Assembly (NCBI GenBank): GCA_024409055.1
Contig: JAKSUL010000007.1
Location: 1-55,209 of the forward strand
From: Bacilli bacterium
GTDB lineage: Bacteria > Bacillota_I > Bacilli_A > RFN20 > CAG-826
Reading direction: 5' to 3'
DNA length: 55,209 nt
Position numbers and translations under genes: made by a program. Positions within the stretch are counted from its first letter, which is position 1. The number at the start of each line of letters is the position of its first letter. The notes below the pieces were generated by a model. That model did no database searches and had not been told where the DNA came from. It saw only the letters and a list, made by a program, of their open reading frames with translations. This document shows positions 1 through 8,733 of the stretch, piece by piece.

Positions 1-48
1 TTGAAGTAAACCGTCCACTCCAAATGTCTAAAGATCATATGAACGATT

Positions 49-80
49 AAAAAAAAGAACGCTATGATGCGCTCTTTTTA
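49..80 (-). terminator. Intrinsic terminator of the isomerase-metallophosphoesterase operon
   Basis: Read on the minus strand, an 11-bp stem (AAAAAGAGCGC paired with GCGTTCTTTTT, one G-U pair) closes a short loop and ends in a run of T just after the stop codon of the surface phosphoesterase gene. It is the natural end of this two-gene minus-strand operon. Confidence 0.8.
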
Positions 81-85
81 GATGA

Positions 86-3000
86 TTAGATAGAGGGGCA
101 GATGTCGATATATCCAAATGCGGTAGTGCGCGCCCCTTCGACATGAAACAACGTTATCTTTTCTGAGGGGGCCGGCCTATCGCCGACTTCGGTTACCTCG
201 CTTAATTTGAATGAATAGCGATAATATCCATCCGAAAGTTTTTCTGAGGTTACGCCATTATAGGCGCTCGCCATGTGGCCATCGGCGAATATTTTGAAAT
301 ATCCAAAGTACGAATTCCACCCCTCTCCGAGCATGAACGAAACGAAAGTGTCGTCTCCGCTCATGAATTTTATATCGAGGACAAAAGTGTCGGTGGCGAC
401 GTATTTAATCTGATCGCCTTTTAAATCGGTGGAGTTATTTTTACCAGCAGAGAATTCCTTCCCGCGAACAACGTCGCCTGTTTTTGGATTTACTTCGTAA
501 TAGCCAGAAACTGTCGTCCAATCGCCACGGATGTAGACGAGGTTTATTTTTTGGGGATTTCCGCTTTTCTTGTCTATGGCTTGAGGGTTGAAGGTCACTC
601 TTATAAATCCATCGGAGGTGGTACTTGCGTATACGCCGTTATAAATCGTCCCGAATGAATTGGACGAAACATCGAAATAACCGAAATATTCGCCCCAACC
701 GTCTCCGAGCATTAAGGAGGCGTGCCCATCGTCGCTATCGAATTTGAAATCGATGACAAGGGATTCGCTTAACTGGACCGGAGCGATGTCAACCGCGTCT
801 CCGATCCCGGCTTCAAAACGTTTCGCGTGACGTTCTGGCGTTGGCGATTCCTTGAACGTAATGTCGATATTATCGAGCAAGAACGACATTTCATAGCCAT
901 CGCTTTGAGCATCTTCGAGCTTCGCTTTAATGGCGACCATGTAAATTTCGTTTTTGGAAGTTATGCCGAATAGATCGCTTAAGTTCCATTCAAGTTTGGT
1001 CCATTCCCCTGGAGCCGCGCTCTTTTGATACTCTTTTCCGAAGTCCGTTTTCCAGTCTCCGTTTCCATCTACGACGGTAAGGCCCATGACTAGGTTGGAA
1101 GCGTTATTGTTTTTGACGTCCATCGTAACGATTGGGCACACCCCTGTTTGATCTTGTAAAGTCAGGAATTTGCTGCAATCCACATAACCAGCCTCTTTGC
1201 AGATGAGGCGGTTTAATATGGCGCCGTAATTGTAGGTATCCTTGCCACGGTAATAGTATTCGATGGAGGAAGCGGAACCTTCCTCTTTTTCTTGGAAATT
1301 ATTCCTTGTAGTGATGTCCGTGTATGTAAGAGTGGCCTGATAATCGATTGGATCAACGCATTTCTCGGGGTTGTCCGTGGTGGAGATGAGGGTGTTCGTG
1401 CTTGGGTTGTCATAGAAGTCGTAAGCCACAACTTCGACTTCGTAGGAATCCGCTTGAGGAATATCCTCAAGGATGTAGTAATTGTTTTCCCTGCTCTCTG
1501 GGTATTTGTAGTAATTGGAAACCTCGTCATAGATTTTGGTTCCGTTCACTTTGATTTGATAGTGTTCCACAAAATGGTGATCGATGACATCTGGAAAAAG
1601 GACCGTCATCTTCCTGTTTTCTTTGTCGACGCCAAACGTAAGCTCGTCGTTCTCGCCCCAGTCGAGGCCTTCCTTTCCGTATAAAGATTTAGCCGCATCA
1701 ACGCTTTGGAACCTGGCGTTTGTATAGACGAAATTTTCTTTTGATTTTATCGGACGGAAGTTCCATTGTTCGCCAACTTTTCTAGCGTTTCCGCCGGATT
1801 CGGTGAAATATCGGTCGATTGTGTAATATCCGGCATCCGAAACCTCGACCACTTGAATAGTCGGCGTATAGGCTTCTTTGAATTTGATGTTGCCGAACAT
1901 TTTGTCGGCTTTGGACGAAGCGGATCCTCCACCGACGTTATCGAAATCGCTGCATATGACGGCGCTTTCGTCGACCATCCTCGAATATGACGACGTTCCG
2001 AGGTTGATGGTGGTGAAATCGACTTGATTGATGGCTCTTTCGTTGACGCCCGGGAAGTGAGTGTCCCCGGTAAAGACAACGGCGTTCGGAGTGTCTTTAA
2101 GAAGCTCCTCCAATTTGCCGCAATACTCAGAATGGCTTCCTTGTCCGTACGTCATGGAAGTCGTAAGAGGGTAGTGGTATTGAACGAAGATCGGTCCTCC
2201 TTTTTGCACGGATGGCAATGACTTGATATCGTTTAACCAGCCTTGAAGCTCCGCATAGTATTCGTCCCCGATTTCACCCCACGAATTTTCGCCAGAAACG
2301 ACGAGTAGGGGCACGCCATTAATTACTTTGTAATATGAAGGGATGCTGACGTTTGGATTATTGTGATACTTAACTTTGCTTTCAGCAACCAAGTTGCTTG
2401 AATTGATTCTTGCGTATTTTTTGAATAAGGATACGGCATCTCCGCCTTCTTCCTTCTCTGTCGTTCCCCACCACCATTCGTGGTTCCCCATGTTCCAGAC
2501 GAATTCTGGATAGGTCGATTCGTCTTTTCCGTAGACCGATTCTAGGATTTTCTCAAAATACTCATAGTAGTGTTCGTTGGCCTGGTTGGTGATGTCGCCG
2601 TTCATCAAAACAACCTCTATTCCTTGATCTTTTATGTATTGGAGGTGGTTTTTCAAGGCGAGAGGAGCGTTGGCTGTATTACCTTGATTGGTGACGGATT
2701 CTCCTGCGATGGCGGTTTCGCCCGTAAGCTGAACGTCGGCAAATATGGCGAACTTAAGAGCGGTAACTGGTTCTTCTATAGTCACCTGGAAAGACGTCGT
2801 AACTTGCTTTCCTCGATAAGAATAATAGACATCAATAGTTTGCTGACCAACTTGAGTTGAGTCAAAATTTTTAAACTCGCATTTTTCGGTCACGGTTTCG
2901 GTTGTTTCGTCGGAATAAATGGCTCTAATTTCGGGTTTTAGAAGTTCTTCGCCGAATTTATAAGAGGCCTTTGGGGTGCCGACGATTTCAATTTTTTCAC

Positions 3001-3556
3001 AGACGACCGGATCGTTGACGGTGATGGTGTATGTCGCCTTTTTGTTCATGAAGGTAACTGTGACCGTTTGGACTCCAGGAATAGAAGTGTTGTATCCTTC
3101 AAACGTCGAGGAGGTGGTGACGTCTTCCTTTGTCTCGTCGTCATAAACGGCTGTGATTGTCGGCTTAACGAAATCCTCCTCGTATCGATAGATGACTTTG
3201 GCGTCATCCCCTATTTCGATGTGGTCTAATCCGGCCACCCTGGGGGAGACGTTCACCAAGTAGGTGGCTTTCTTCGTTATATCTTTCTCGGTGTATGAAG
3301 CGCTGACCAAATGCTCACCGGAAACAGATGAATCGAAACCGGCGAACACGCATTGGTCGGTCACGGTTTTTGTCGAGGCGTTGTCATAGATGGCTGTTAC
3401 AGTTGGTTTTACGAAATCTTCGTTATACTCATAATCCACCTTTGCATCACTTGCTATTTTTATTTCGTGAAGGGAAGGTCCGGTTTGTTGGCCGCATGAG
3501 GATAAAAGCATCCCAAGTGCAGACGCGACGAATAGGAATTTAATCGATTTTTTCAT
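86..3556 (-). CDS. Large surface metallophosphoesterase lipoprotein with Ig-like and carbohydrate-binding-like modules
   Basis: The 1156-residue product begins with a lipoprotein signal peptide (lipobox LLSSC, Cys21). Three Ig-like repeats of about 75-85 residues follow (about 28-262). A calcineurin-type metallophosphoesterase domain spans about 267-590, with D274-x-Q276, GD at 320-321, GNHE at 357-360, H461 and GDTH at 497-500. A beta domain (about 605-725) is shared with the paralogue at 7196-8653. Then come a jelly-roll-like segment (about 740-900) and two tandem modules (about 910-1030 and 1035-1156) that both carry the pattern ML-G-x-GW-x-x-YFGYF. The active site is atypical: DxQ replaces DxH, and GDTH replaces GHxH. 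Its ATG overlaps the stop of the upstream isomerase gene (ATGA), with GAGG eight bases before it. It probably acts on a phosphomonoester or phosphodiester of a glycan outside the membrane; the substrate is unknown. Confidence 0.85.
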   Translation of the reverse strand: MKKSIKFLFVASALGMLLSSCGQQTGPSLHEIKIASDAKVDYEYNEDFVKPTVTAIYDNASTKTVTDQCVFAGFDSSVSGEHLVSASYTEKDITKKATYLVNVSPRVAGLDHIEIGDDAKVIYRYEEDFVKPTITAVYDDETKEDVTTSSTFEGYNTSIPGVQTVTVTFMNKKATYTITVNDPVVCEKIEIVGTPKASYKFGEELLKPEIRAIYSDETTETVTEKCEFKNFDSTQVGQQTIDVYYSYRGKQVTTSFQVTIEEPVTALKFAIFADVQLTGETAIAGESVTNQGNTANAPLALKNHLQYIKDQGIEVVLMNGDITNQANEHYYEYFEKILESVYGKDESTYPEFVWNMGNHEWWWGTTEKEEGGDAVSLFKKYARINSSNLVAESKVKYHNNPNVSIPSYYKVINGVPLLVVSGENSWGEIGDEYYAELQGWLNDIKSLPSVQKGGPIFVQYHYPLTTSMTYGQGSHSEYCGKLEELLKDTPNAVVFTGDTHFPGVNERAINQVDFTTINLGTSSYSRMVDESAVICSDFDNVGGGSASSKADKMFGNIKFKEAYTPTIQVVEVSDAGYYTIDRYFTESGGNARKVGEQWNFRPIKSKENFVYTNARFQSVDAAKSLYGKEGLDWGENDELTFGVDKENRKMTVLFPDVIDHHFVEHYQIKVNGTKIYDEVSNYYKYPESRENNYYILEDIPQADSYEVEVVAYDFYDNPSTNTLISTTDNPEKCVDPIDYQATLTYTDITTRNNFQEKEEGSASSIEYYYRGKDTYNYGAILNRLICKEAGYVDCSKFLTLQDQTGVCPIVTMDVKNNNASNLVMGLTVVDGNGDWKTDFGKEYQKSAAPGEWTKLEWNLSDLFGITSKNEIYMVAIKAKLEDAQSDGYEMSFLLDNIDITFKESPTPERHAKRFEAGIGDAVDIAPVQLSESLVIDFKFDSDDGHASLMLGDGWGEYFGYFDVSSNSFGTIYNGVYASTTSDGFIRVTFNPQAIDKKSGNPQKINLVYIRGDWTTVSGYYEVNPKTGDVVRGKEFSAGKNNSTDLKGDQIKYVATDTFVLDIKFMSGDDTFVSFMLGEGWNSYFGYFKIFADGHMASAYNGVTSEKLSDGYYRYSFKLSEVTEVGDRPAPSEKITLFHVEGARTTAFGYIDICPSI

Positions 3557-4434
3557 ATGTTTTCCTCACTGTCTAAGTATTTTTGGAAATATCGTCCGAT
3601 TTCTAGCTCCAACCTTAGAAAGGCTGGATAAAGTTCAAACGGGAGAGAAGCGGATGGGTCTTCGCCTCTCCAATAGCATGTTTCTACCTCAAATGTTATA
3701 TCACCTTTATAGTTGACTTCTTTCAAGGCGTCCAAAACGTTTTTGAAATTGATTTTTTGGGTATACGGCATTTGATGAGAATCGCACCATTTGTCGTTAT
3801 CGTGGATGTGAAGACAAGCCACTTTTGGCCCTAGAGCCCTTATCATGTCGACCGCGGTAGTTCCGATTTGATTCATTTCTGCATGCCCGATATCGAGACA
3901 CGCAACGACATTATCGTCTCCAACGTCGTTTAGGAATTTCACTATTCCGGTGGGAGTGGAAGTGCACATTGGCGCGATTTTATCGTTTTCGTTAACGGTC
4001 CAAACGTTTTCTATCGCTATGGATATGCCGAGTTGCTTGGCAAGTGGACATAACTTCTTCACGAATGATATGTTCTCTTCGTAACTATAATCCAACACCG
4101 GATGGACCACTATGTATTTGGCTCCGAACAAGGCCGATATTTTCATATCCTTGCGCATTCGTTCGTCGCGTATCTTGTTTGTATTCGCGTCGTTGCCGTG
4201 GAAGAAGTCACTGTGGGTCATTCGGCATTCCAACCCGAGGGAGTCGGCGTATTCTTTTAACTCTCCGGCTTTTTTAAGAAAATCGTCGCCTTCCCCGATA
4301 TGCTCGACGGTTCCCTTCCAGTAAAGGGAAAGGTCGAAGGCGTCGAATCCTGCGTCCTTAATTAAGCGAAGGACTTTTTTGTCATCCCCCAAACGATAAA
4401 CGGCGCCGGTATTTATGACGATTTTTCGAGCCAT
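3553..4434 (-). CDS. Sugar phosphate isomerase/epimerase, xylose isomerase-like TIM barrel
   Basis: The 293-residue product matches the AP-endonuclease-2/xylose-isomerase-like TIM barrel superfamily that includes ketose 3-epimerases and inosose dehydratases. The putative metal-ligand pattern is visible: IEN near residue 160, CLDIGHAE near 208, HIHDND with a following H near 235-245, and FEVE near 268. There is no signal peptide, so it is cytoplasmic. The start is well supported by GGAGG eight bases upstream. It is first in a two-gene operon and its stop overlaps the start of the surface phosphoesterase gene, so the two are probably translationally coupled. The reaction cannot be named from sequence; isomerisation or epimerisation of a released sugar is the family expectation. 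Confidence 0.8.
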   Translation of the reverse strand: MARKIVINTGAVYRLGDDKKVLRLIKDAGFDAFDLSLYWKGTVEHIGEGDDFLKKAGELKEYADSLGLECRMTHSDFFHGNDANTNKIRDERMRKDMKISALFGAKYIVVHPVLDYSYEENISFVKKLCPLAKQLGISIAIENVWTVNENDKIAPMCTSTPTGIVKFLNDVGDDNVVACLDIGHAEMNQIGTTAVDMIRALGPKVACLHIHDNDKWCDSHQMPYTQKINFKNVLDALKEVNYKGDITFEVETCYWRGEDPSASLPFELYPAFLRLELEIGRYFQKYLDSEENI

Positions 4435-4450
4435 CGATTGCCTCCATTGC

Positions 4451-4465
4451 TTATATCTAATATAA
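4451..4465. promoter_or_regulatory. Candidate operator palindrome in the divergent isomerase/GH37 promoter region
   Basis: TTATAT-CTA-ATATAA is a perfect 6+3+6 inverted repeat 17 bases upstream of the isomerase start codon, inside AT-rich sequence expected to hold its -10 region. It resembles the TTAT...ATAA palindrome between the ROK regulator and the GH36 gene (22691-22709). ROK repressors of the XylR/NagC type are known to bind AT-rich inverted repeats, so common control is plausible. AT-rich palindromes also arise by chance. Confidence 0.35.
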
Positions 4466-4576
4466 ATATAAAGCTATCGTGTTTTGTGCTGTTGACTAAT
4501 ATTGTAATTGCTGGGTAAATGAGAATAAAGTAATTATTAAACTAAGTTGAAAAAAGTTGTATACTATCGTCGGAAA

Positions 4577-5809
4577 ATGAAACTAGAATTTGAAAAAACC
4601 CACGATTTCATAAAAAAGCGGTGGAAGGACGGAGTGAAGGAGAATCACGAAGGCGAATACGCGATTCCGTATCCTTTCGTCCCGCCTTGCATCGATGGCT
4701 TGTTTTTGTGTCTTTTTTATTGGGACACATATTACACGAATAAAGGGCTGATCTTAGACGGGTATGTGGATCTGGCTAAATCTAACACGTCAAATTTACT
4801 TTATTTGTGTAACAAATATGGTCATGTGCCTAATTCGAATTCGTATCCTGGGGTAAAACACAATTCCCAGCCCCCGTATCTCCACTTGATGGTCAAGGAC
4901 ATTTTCGCAGAGACCAAAGACCTCGAATGGCTGCGTTCTGCTTATTTCACTTTGAAAGTGGAATATTCGTTCTGGATGCGCGAAAGAATCACCCCTTGTG
5001 GATTAAACCGTTATCACCATCACGATAAAACCGATCAAGAGTGTATCGATTTTTATGACTATGTCGCCACTAGGCTAGAAATCGACCCTAACGCCTCGCC
5101 AAAAATGAAAATGCACGACGGCAGCGCTTATAACGCCTGCGCCGAGAGCGGGCTTGATTTTTCCCCTCGTTATGGGACTGACGGAAATGAAATATGCCCG
5201 ATCGATCTAAACTGCTTGTTATTTGCCATGGAAGGCAACATGGCCGATTGGGCGGTTTTGTTTGAGCCGGAGATGGAAAAAGAATATAGACTCGCGCGCC
5301 AAAAGAGGAAGAAACTAATAGAAGAGCTTCTTTACTGCAAGGAAGAAGGCGTGTATTTCGATTACAATTTCAAGAAAAACACCTTCGAACGCACCGATTT
5401 ATATTTCACCGGCCAATTCTTCCCTTATATCGTCGGAATCTCCAATGACCGGAAAGGTTGCTCAAAGGTTCTTTCTAAAGTTGAATATGCCTATGGCATA
5501 GCTTCCACCTCTCCTTATGGCGACAAAATATCCTATCAAGCGGCTTATCCTTTTTCTTGGCCGTATGATAACGGGATATGTTTTTGGGGATTATCCGCCC
5601 TCGGCATGAAAGAAAACGCGATGCGAGTCGGAACGAAATATCTTGAGCTTTGCTCAAAATCGTATATGAAAGCCGGTCATTTATGGGAAACATATAACGC
5701 CGTGGTGGATGAGGTCGCCAGTAAGAAAGAATACCCAAATAAAGAAATGATGGGTTGGACGGCCGGCATATATGAATGGATATTCGATTACATTTCGAAA
5801 AACTCATAA
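4577..5809 (+). CDS. Cytoplasmic GH37 (trehalase)-like glycoside hydrolase
   Basis: From the ATG at 4577 the product has 410 residues. It shows the trehalase/GH37-GH63 (alpha/alpha)6-barrel signatures: YWDTYYTNKGL near residue 48, SQPPYL near 97, ESGLDFSPR with putative acid Asp194, PIDLN near 208, ETYNA with putative base Glu371, and GWTAGIYEW near the end. There is no signal peptide, so it acts inside the cell on an imported alpha-linked sugar. It is shorter than typical secreted trehalases (about 500-560), so trehalose should not be assumed. An in-frame TTG at 4547 would add ten residues, but TATACT at 4560-4565 would then lie inside the gene, so the ATG is preferred. No Shine-Dalgarno sequence precedes either start. 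It is followed after 40 bases by the ABC ATPase gene. Confidence 0.75.
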   Translation: MKLEFEKTHDFIKKRWKDGVKENHEGEYAIPYPFVPPCIDGLFLCLFYWDTYYTNKGLILDGYVDLAKSNTSNLLYLCNKYGHVPNSNSYPGVKHNSQPPYLHLMVKDIFAETKDLEWLRSAYFTLKVEYSFWMRERITPCGLNRYHHHDKTDQECIDFYDYVATRLEIDPNASPKMKMHDGSAYNACAESGLDFSPRYGTDGNEICPIDLNCLLFAMEGNMADWAVLFEPEMEKEYRLARQKRKKLIEELLYCKEEGVYFDYNFKKNTFERTDLYFTGQFFPYIVGISNDRKGCSKVLSKVEYAYGIASTSPYGDKISYQAAYPFSWPYDNGICFWGLSALGMKENAMRVGTKYLELCSKSYMKAGHLWETYNAVVDEVASKKEYPNKEMMGWTAGIYEWIFDYISKNS

Positions 5810-5849
5810 TTAAAATTATTCTTTAAGGTCACAATCGGAGGAACAAAGC

Positions 5850-7199
5850 ATGAGATTCCCTTGGCAAAAAGTCAGCAAAGAAGAGATCGAGAAAACGTTT
5901 GAGGACAAAACAAAACCCGGCCCTTATGACGATCAATATGTCGTTCTAAGGGACGTCAACAAGGTCTATGACAACAATTTCCACGCCGTCCACAATTTTA
6001 ATCTCACGGTAAAGAAAAACGAGTTTGTCGTTTTCGTTGGTCCATCCGGATGCGGAAAGTCCACGACGCTGCGAATGATAGCCGGTTTAGAGGACATAAG
6101 TTCGGGCGAACTCTACATCAACGGCGAATATGCCAACAACCTTCTTTCGAAGGAGCGCGACATCGCCATGGTGTTTCAGAATTACGCCCTTTATCCGAAT
6201 ATGACCGTCTATAAAAATATGGCTTTTGCGTTGGGGGTACGTCATTTCTCCAAGGAATTAATTGACGAAAGAGTCCATGTTGCCGCCCAAATATTGGAAA
6301 TAGAAGACCAACTTGACAAAAAACCCAAGGAACTTTCCGGAGGCCAACGTCAGCGTGTCGCTTTAGGGCGCGCCATTGTTCGTAATGCCAGAATCTTCCT
6401 GATGGATGAGCCTCTTTCGAACCTCGATGCTAAGCTGCGCGTCCAAATGAGAGCCGAGATAGCAAGGCTCCACAAAAAATTGAAAGCAACGACAATATAT
6501 GTCACACACGATCAGACCGAGGCTATGACGATGGCTGATCGCATCGTCGTCATGAAAAAGGGCTATGTCCAACAAATCGGGACTCCAATCGAGATATATC
6601 GCGAACCTGCAAACCTTTTCGTCGCCTCTTTCATCGGCTCTCCGGCCATGAACTTAATCAAAGGCGTTTACGGTAAAGGCGTTATCACCTTTCCTGATGG
6701 CGTGACTTATAAACTTAGTCAAGAACAGGTGGAATGCCACGACAAGTTCTATCGAGAACTCTTAATCAAAGAAACGAGAATGCTTCCGGAATATGAAGAA
6801 AAACTCAATAAAGAAAAAGAGGCTTTCTTCAAGCATCGCCATAAGCAAAAAGACGTCGAGGAATTCAATGAGAAGTTCGAGGCTTTCATGCCGAAAAAAC
6901 GCGCCTTCATCGAAAGAATCGATGCAATCGTCCATGGGGGCGAACATGAAATAGTTTTCGGAATTCGTCCCGAAGATATAATCGAGTGCGAACCATCGGA
7001 AAAAGGGTCTATGAATGTGGAAATCAAATTGTCCGAGCTTTTGGGCGATCAATACTACATCCACTTCGATTTCGGCAATAAGGACGTCTTGTCCAAAATA
7101 CAAACCGAGGAACTTCTAAAAACCGGAACCATGATCAACTTGAGAATTAAAGAAAAGAAAGTCCACCTGTTTGATCCGGAAACGGAAAGAAAAATATGA
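5850..7199 (+). CDS. MsmK/UgpC-type ABC transporter ATPase for carbohydrate import
   Basis: The 449-residue ATPase has Walker [10 protein letters not shown] (about 64-72), Q-loop FQNYALYP (about 109), signature LSGGQRQRV (about 162), Walker [12 protein letters not shown] (about 183) and H-loop His220. The C-terminal half is the MOBE/TOBE-type regulatory region of sugar importers. It is interrupted by a charged, helix-prone insert (about 290-360) rich in Glu and Lys, which makes the protein longer than the usual 360-370 residues; there is also an N-terminal extension of about 25 residues. The start has the strong ribosome site GGAGGA. It presumably powers the permeases at 14334-16251. The gene overlaps the next one by ATGA. 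Confidence 0.9.
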   Translation: MRFPWQKVSKEEIEKTFEDKTKPGPYDDQYVVLRDVNKVYDNNFHAVHNFNLTVKKNEFVVFVGPSGCGKSTTLRMIAGLEDISSGELYINGEYANNLLSKERDIAMVFQNYALYPNMTVYKNMAFALGVRHFSKELIDERVHVAAQILEIEDQLDKKPKELSGGQRQRVALGRAIVRNARIFLMDEPLSNLDAKLRVQMRAEIARLHKKLKATTIYVTHDQTEAMTMADRIVVMKKGYVQQIGTPIEIYREPANLFVASFIGSPAMNLIKGVYGKGVITFPDGVTYKLSQEQVECHDKFYRELLIKETRMLPEYEEKLNKEKEAFFKHRHKQKDVEEFNEKFEAFMPKKRAFIERIDAIVHGGEHEIVFGIRPEDIIECEPSEKGSMNVEIKLSELLGDQYYIHFDFGNKDVLSKIQTEELLKTGTMINLRIKEKKVHLFDPETERKI

Positions 7200-8653
7200 A
7201 CAAAAGCAAATTGGGGCCGCTGTCATTTTTGACGTTTCTGGTGACCCCTTTTTGCTTTTCCTGCTCAGGAAGCGAATGTAAGCCGACGCGTATAGCCGTT
7301 TTTGCAGACAACCAACTCACTAGTGCCGTTACTTCAGGCGCCACAGAAAATGCGATACCCTTTCTAAAGAGTCATTTTTTATTTTGCAAAGAAAACAACG
7401 TTGATGTCGTCGTGATTTCTGGGGATTTAGTAAACAATGCGGTTTCTTCGTATTATGAAAGGGCCAATTCAATCCTTAAGGAAGTTTATGGAGAAGATGA
7501 AAATCAATATCCAGAATTCGTTTATTCGATGGGAAATCACGAATGGTACACAAACGATGCTTACGAAAAACAAAGCGACCAAGCGATTGCCTTGTTCAAA
7601 AAATACGGGCGAATCAAATCGAAATGTCTCAAAAAAGAAGCAACTTTTAGCGTTGTCGGCCAAACCTCGAAAACCGGAGCCGATTTCTATAAAGTCATAA
7701 ACGGAATACCGTTTCTTTCGATATCGGGATCTGACTCGGGAGGAATGCTTTCTTACCCTGAGGAAACTGAATTAAAGGGCTGGCTAAAGGAGATTTCCGA
7801 ATTGCCGTCCGTTTTAAACGGAGGTCCGATATTTGTGGCCAACCATTATGCGATTAAAGAAGTTAGCTATTCTTTTGGACAAGGGGCTGGCCCTTATAGC
7901 GAATCAATCGATGAATTGCTGAAGCCATATCCCCAAGCTTTCATTTTCACCGGTGATACACATTATTCCGGGGTAAATGAAAGGACTATAAGTCAAGTCG
8001 ACTACACGGCGATCAACATCGGCTCCTCTTCTTATTCCCGCCACGTTTCAAGGTCGGCCTTAATGGGTAGAGGAGAATCTTATTACAATCTTAAAAGCGG
8101 AAGCGGTTCGAAGGACACGTTGATAGGGGAGGTGGCCCAAGGATATAACGCAACCCCTCACATTCAGTTGGTTGACGTAGACGAAAATGGAAACGTTAAA
8201 ATTAATCGTTATTTCTCTGGTGGCTCAAAAGGTTCTAAAAGAATTGGCATGGAATGGAGTTTTCCTCATTCGCCGAAAAAAGATGGTTTTCGTTATACGA
8301 ATAGCCGATTTGGCGACGGTGAGTGGGCCAAAATGCTTTACGGACAAAATGGCTTGTCGTGGAGCAAAGAAGCCAAAGCCGAGTGGACTTTATCGTCGGC
8401 TGAGTTGACTGTCCGTTTCCCCGACGTGGTCGACTTTAATTGCTGCGAAAGGTATAGGATTTCCGTTAATGAAAAACCATTCGATTTCGTTTCCCATTAT
8501 TACAAATACGATGACAATGCCCATCTGATGCATTTCTCAATCGACCGGTCGGATTTGCCGGCGGAAGAGATTTTCCAAATTAAAGTATCTGCATATGATT
8601 TTTTTGATAATGAATCACTAAACTGCTTGTTGGCAGAACGAATCGTTCAATAA
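7196..8653 (+). CDS. Second metallophosphoesterase lipoprotein, short paralogue
   Basis: The 485-residue product has a lipoprotein-like signal peptide (Cys at about 23). Its metallophosphoesterase domain carries D38-x-Q40, GD at 76-77, GNHE at 113-116, H217 and GDTH at 253-256. These are the same two unusual substitutions as in the large minus-strand protein. The following beta domain (about 355-485) also aligns with that paralogue ([27 protein letters not shown]). It lacks the Ig-like repeats and C-terminal modules. The start overlaps the ATPase stop codon (ATGA), so it is probably coupled to the importer ATPase. Presence inside the sugar locus argues for action on the same glycan, but the substrate is unknown. 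Confidence 0.85.
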   Translation: MNKSKLGPLSFLTFLVTPFCFSCSGSECKPTRIAVFADNQLTSAVTSGATENAIPFLKSHFLFCKENNVDVVVISGDLVNNAVSSYYERANSILKEVYGEDENQYPEFVYSMGNHEWYTNDAYEKQSDQAIALFKKYGRIKSKCLKKEATFSVVGQTSKTGADFYKVINGIPFLSISGSDSGGMLSYPEETELKGWLKEISELPSVLNGGPIFVANHYAIKEVSYSFGQGAGPYSESIDELLKPYPQAFIFTGDTHYSGVNERTISQVDYTAINIGSSSYSRHVSRSALMGRGESYYNLKSGSGSKDTLIGEVAQGYNATPHIQLVDVDENGNVKINRYFSGGSKGSKRIGMEWSFPHSPKKDGFRYTNSRFGDGEWAKMLYGQNGLSWSKEAKAEWTLSSAELTVRFPDVVDFNCCERYRISVNEKPFDFVSHYYKYDDNAHLMHFSIDRSDLPAEEIFQIKVSAYDFFDNESLNCLLAERIVQ

Positions 8654-8691
8654 TTTTTCAACAAAGTTTAAAAAATAATTGCAAGGCAACT

Positions 8692-8721
8692 TTAACAAGT
8701 TAATATCTATCTAGATAGAAT
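8692..8721 (+). promoter_or_regulatory. Putative promoter with palindromic operator before the GH123-like gene
   Basis: TTAACA (8692-8697) and TAGAAT (8716-8721) are 18 bases apart. The 14-bp perfect palindrome TCTATCTAGATAGA (8706-8719) fills the end of the spacer and overlaps the -10 box, the usual place for a repressor site. GAGG lies nine bases before the ATG at 8734. There is no clear terminator after the preceding gene, so read-through is also possible. Confidence 0.45.
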
Positions 8722-8733
8722 GAGGTTGAAGCT

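Noticed and set aside
1213-3543. Several long open frames opposite the large phosphoesterase
   Set aside because: They overlap a clear domain-bearing gene, lack ribosome sites and recognisable motifs, and have low-complexity Ser/Arg/Val-rich translations typical of shadow frames.
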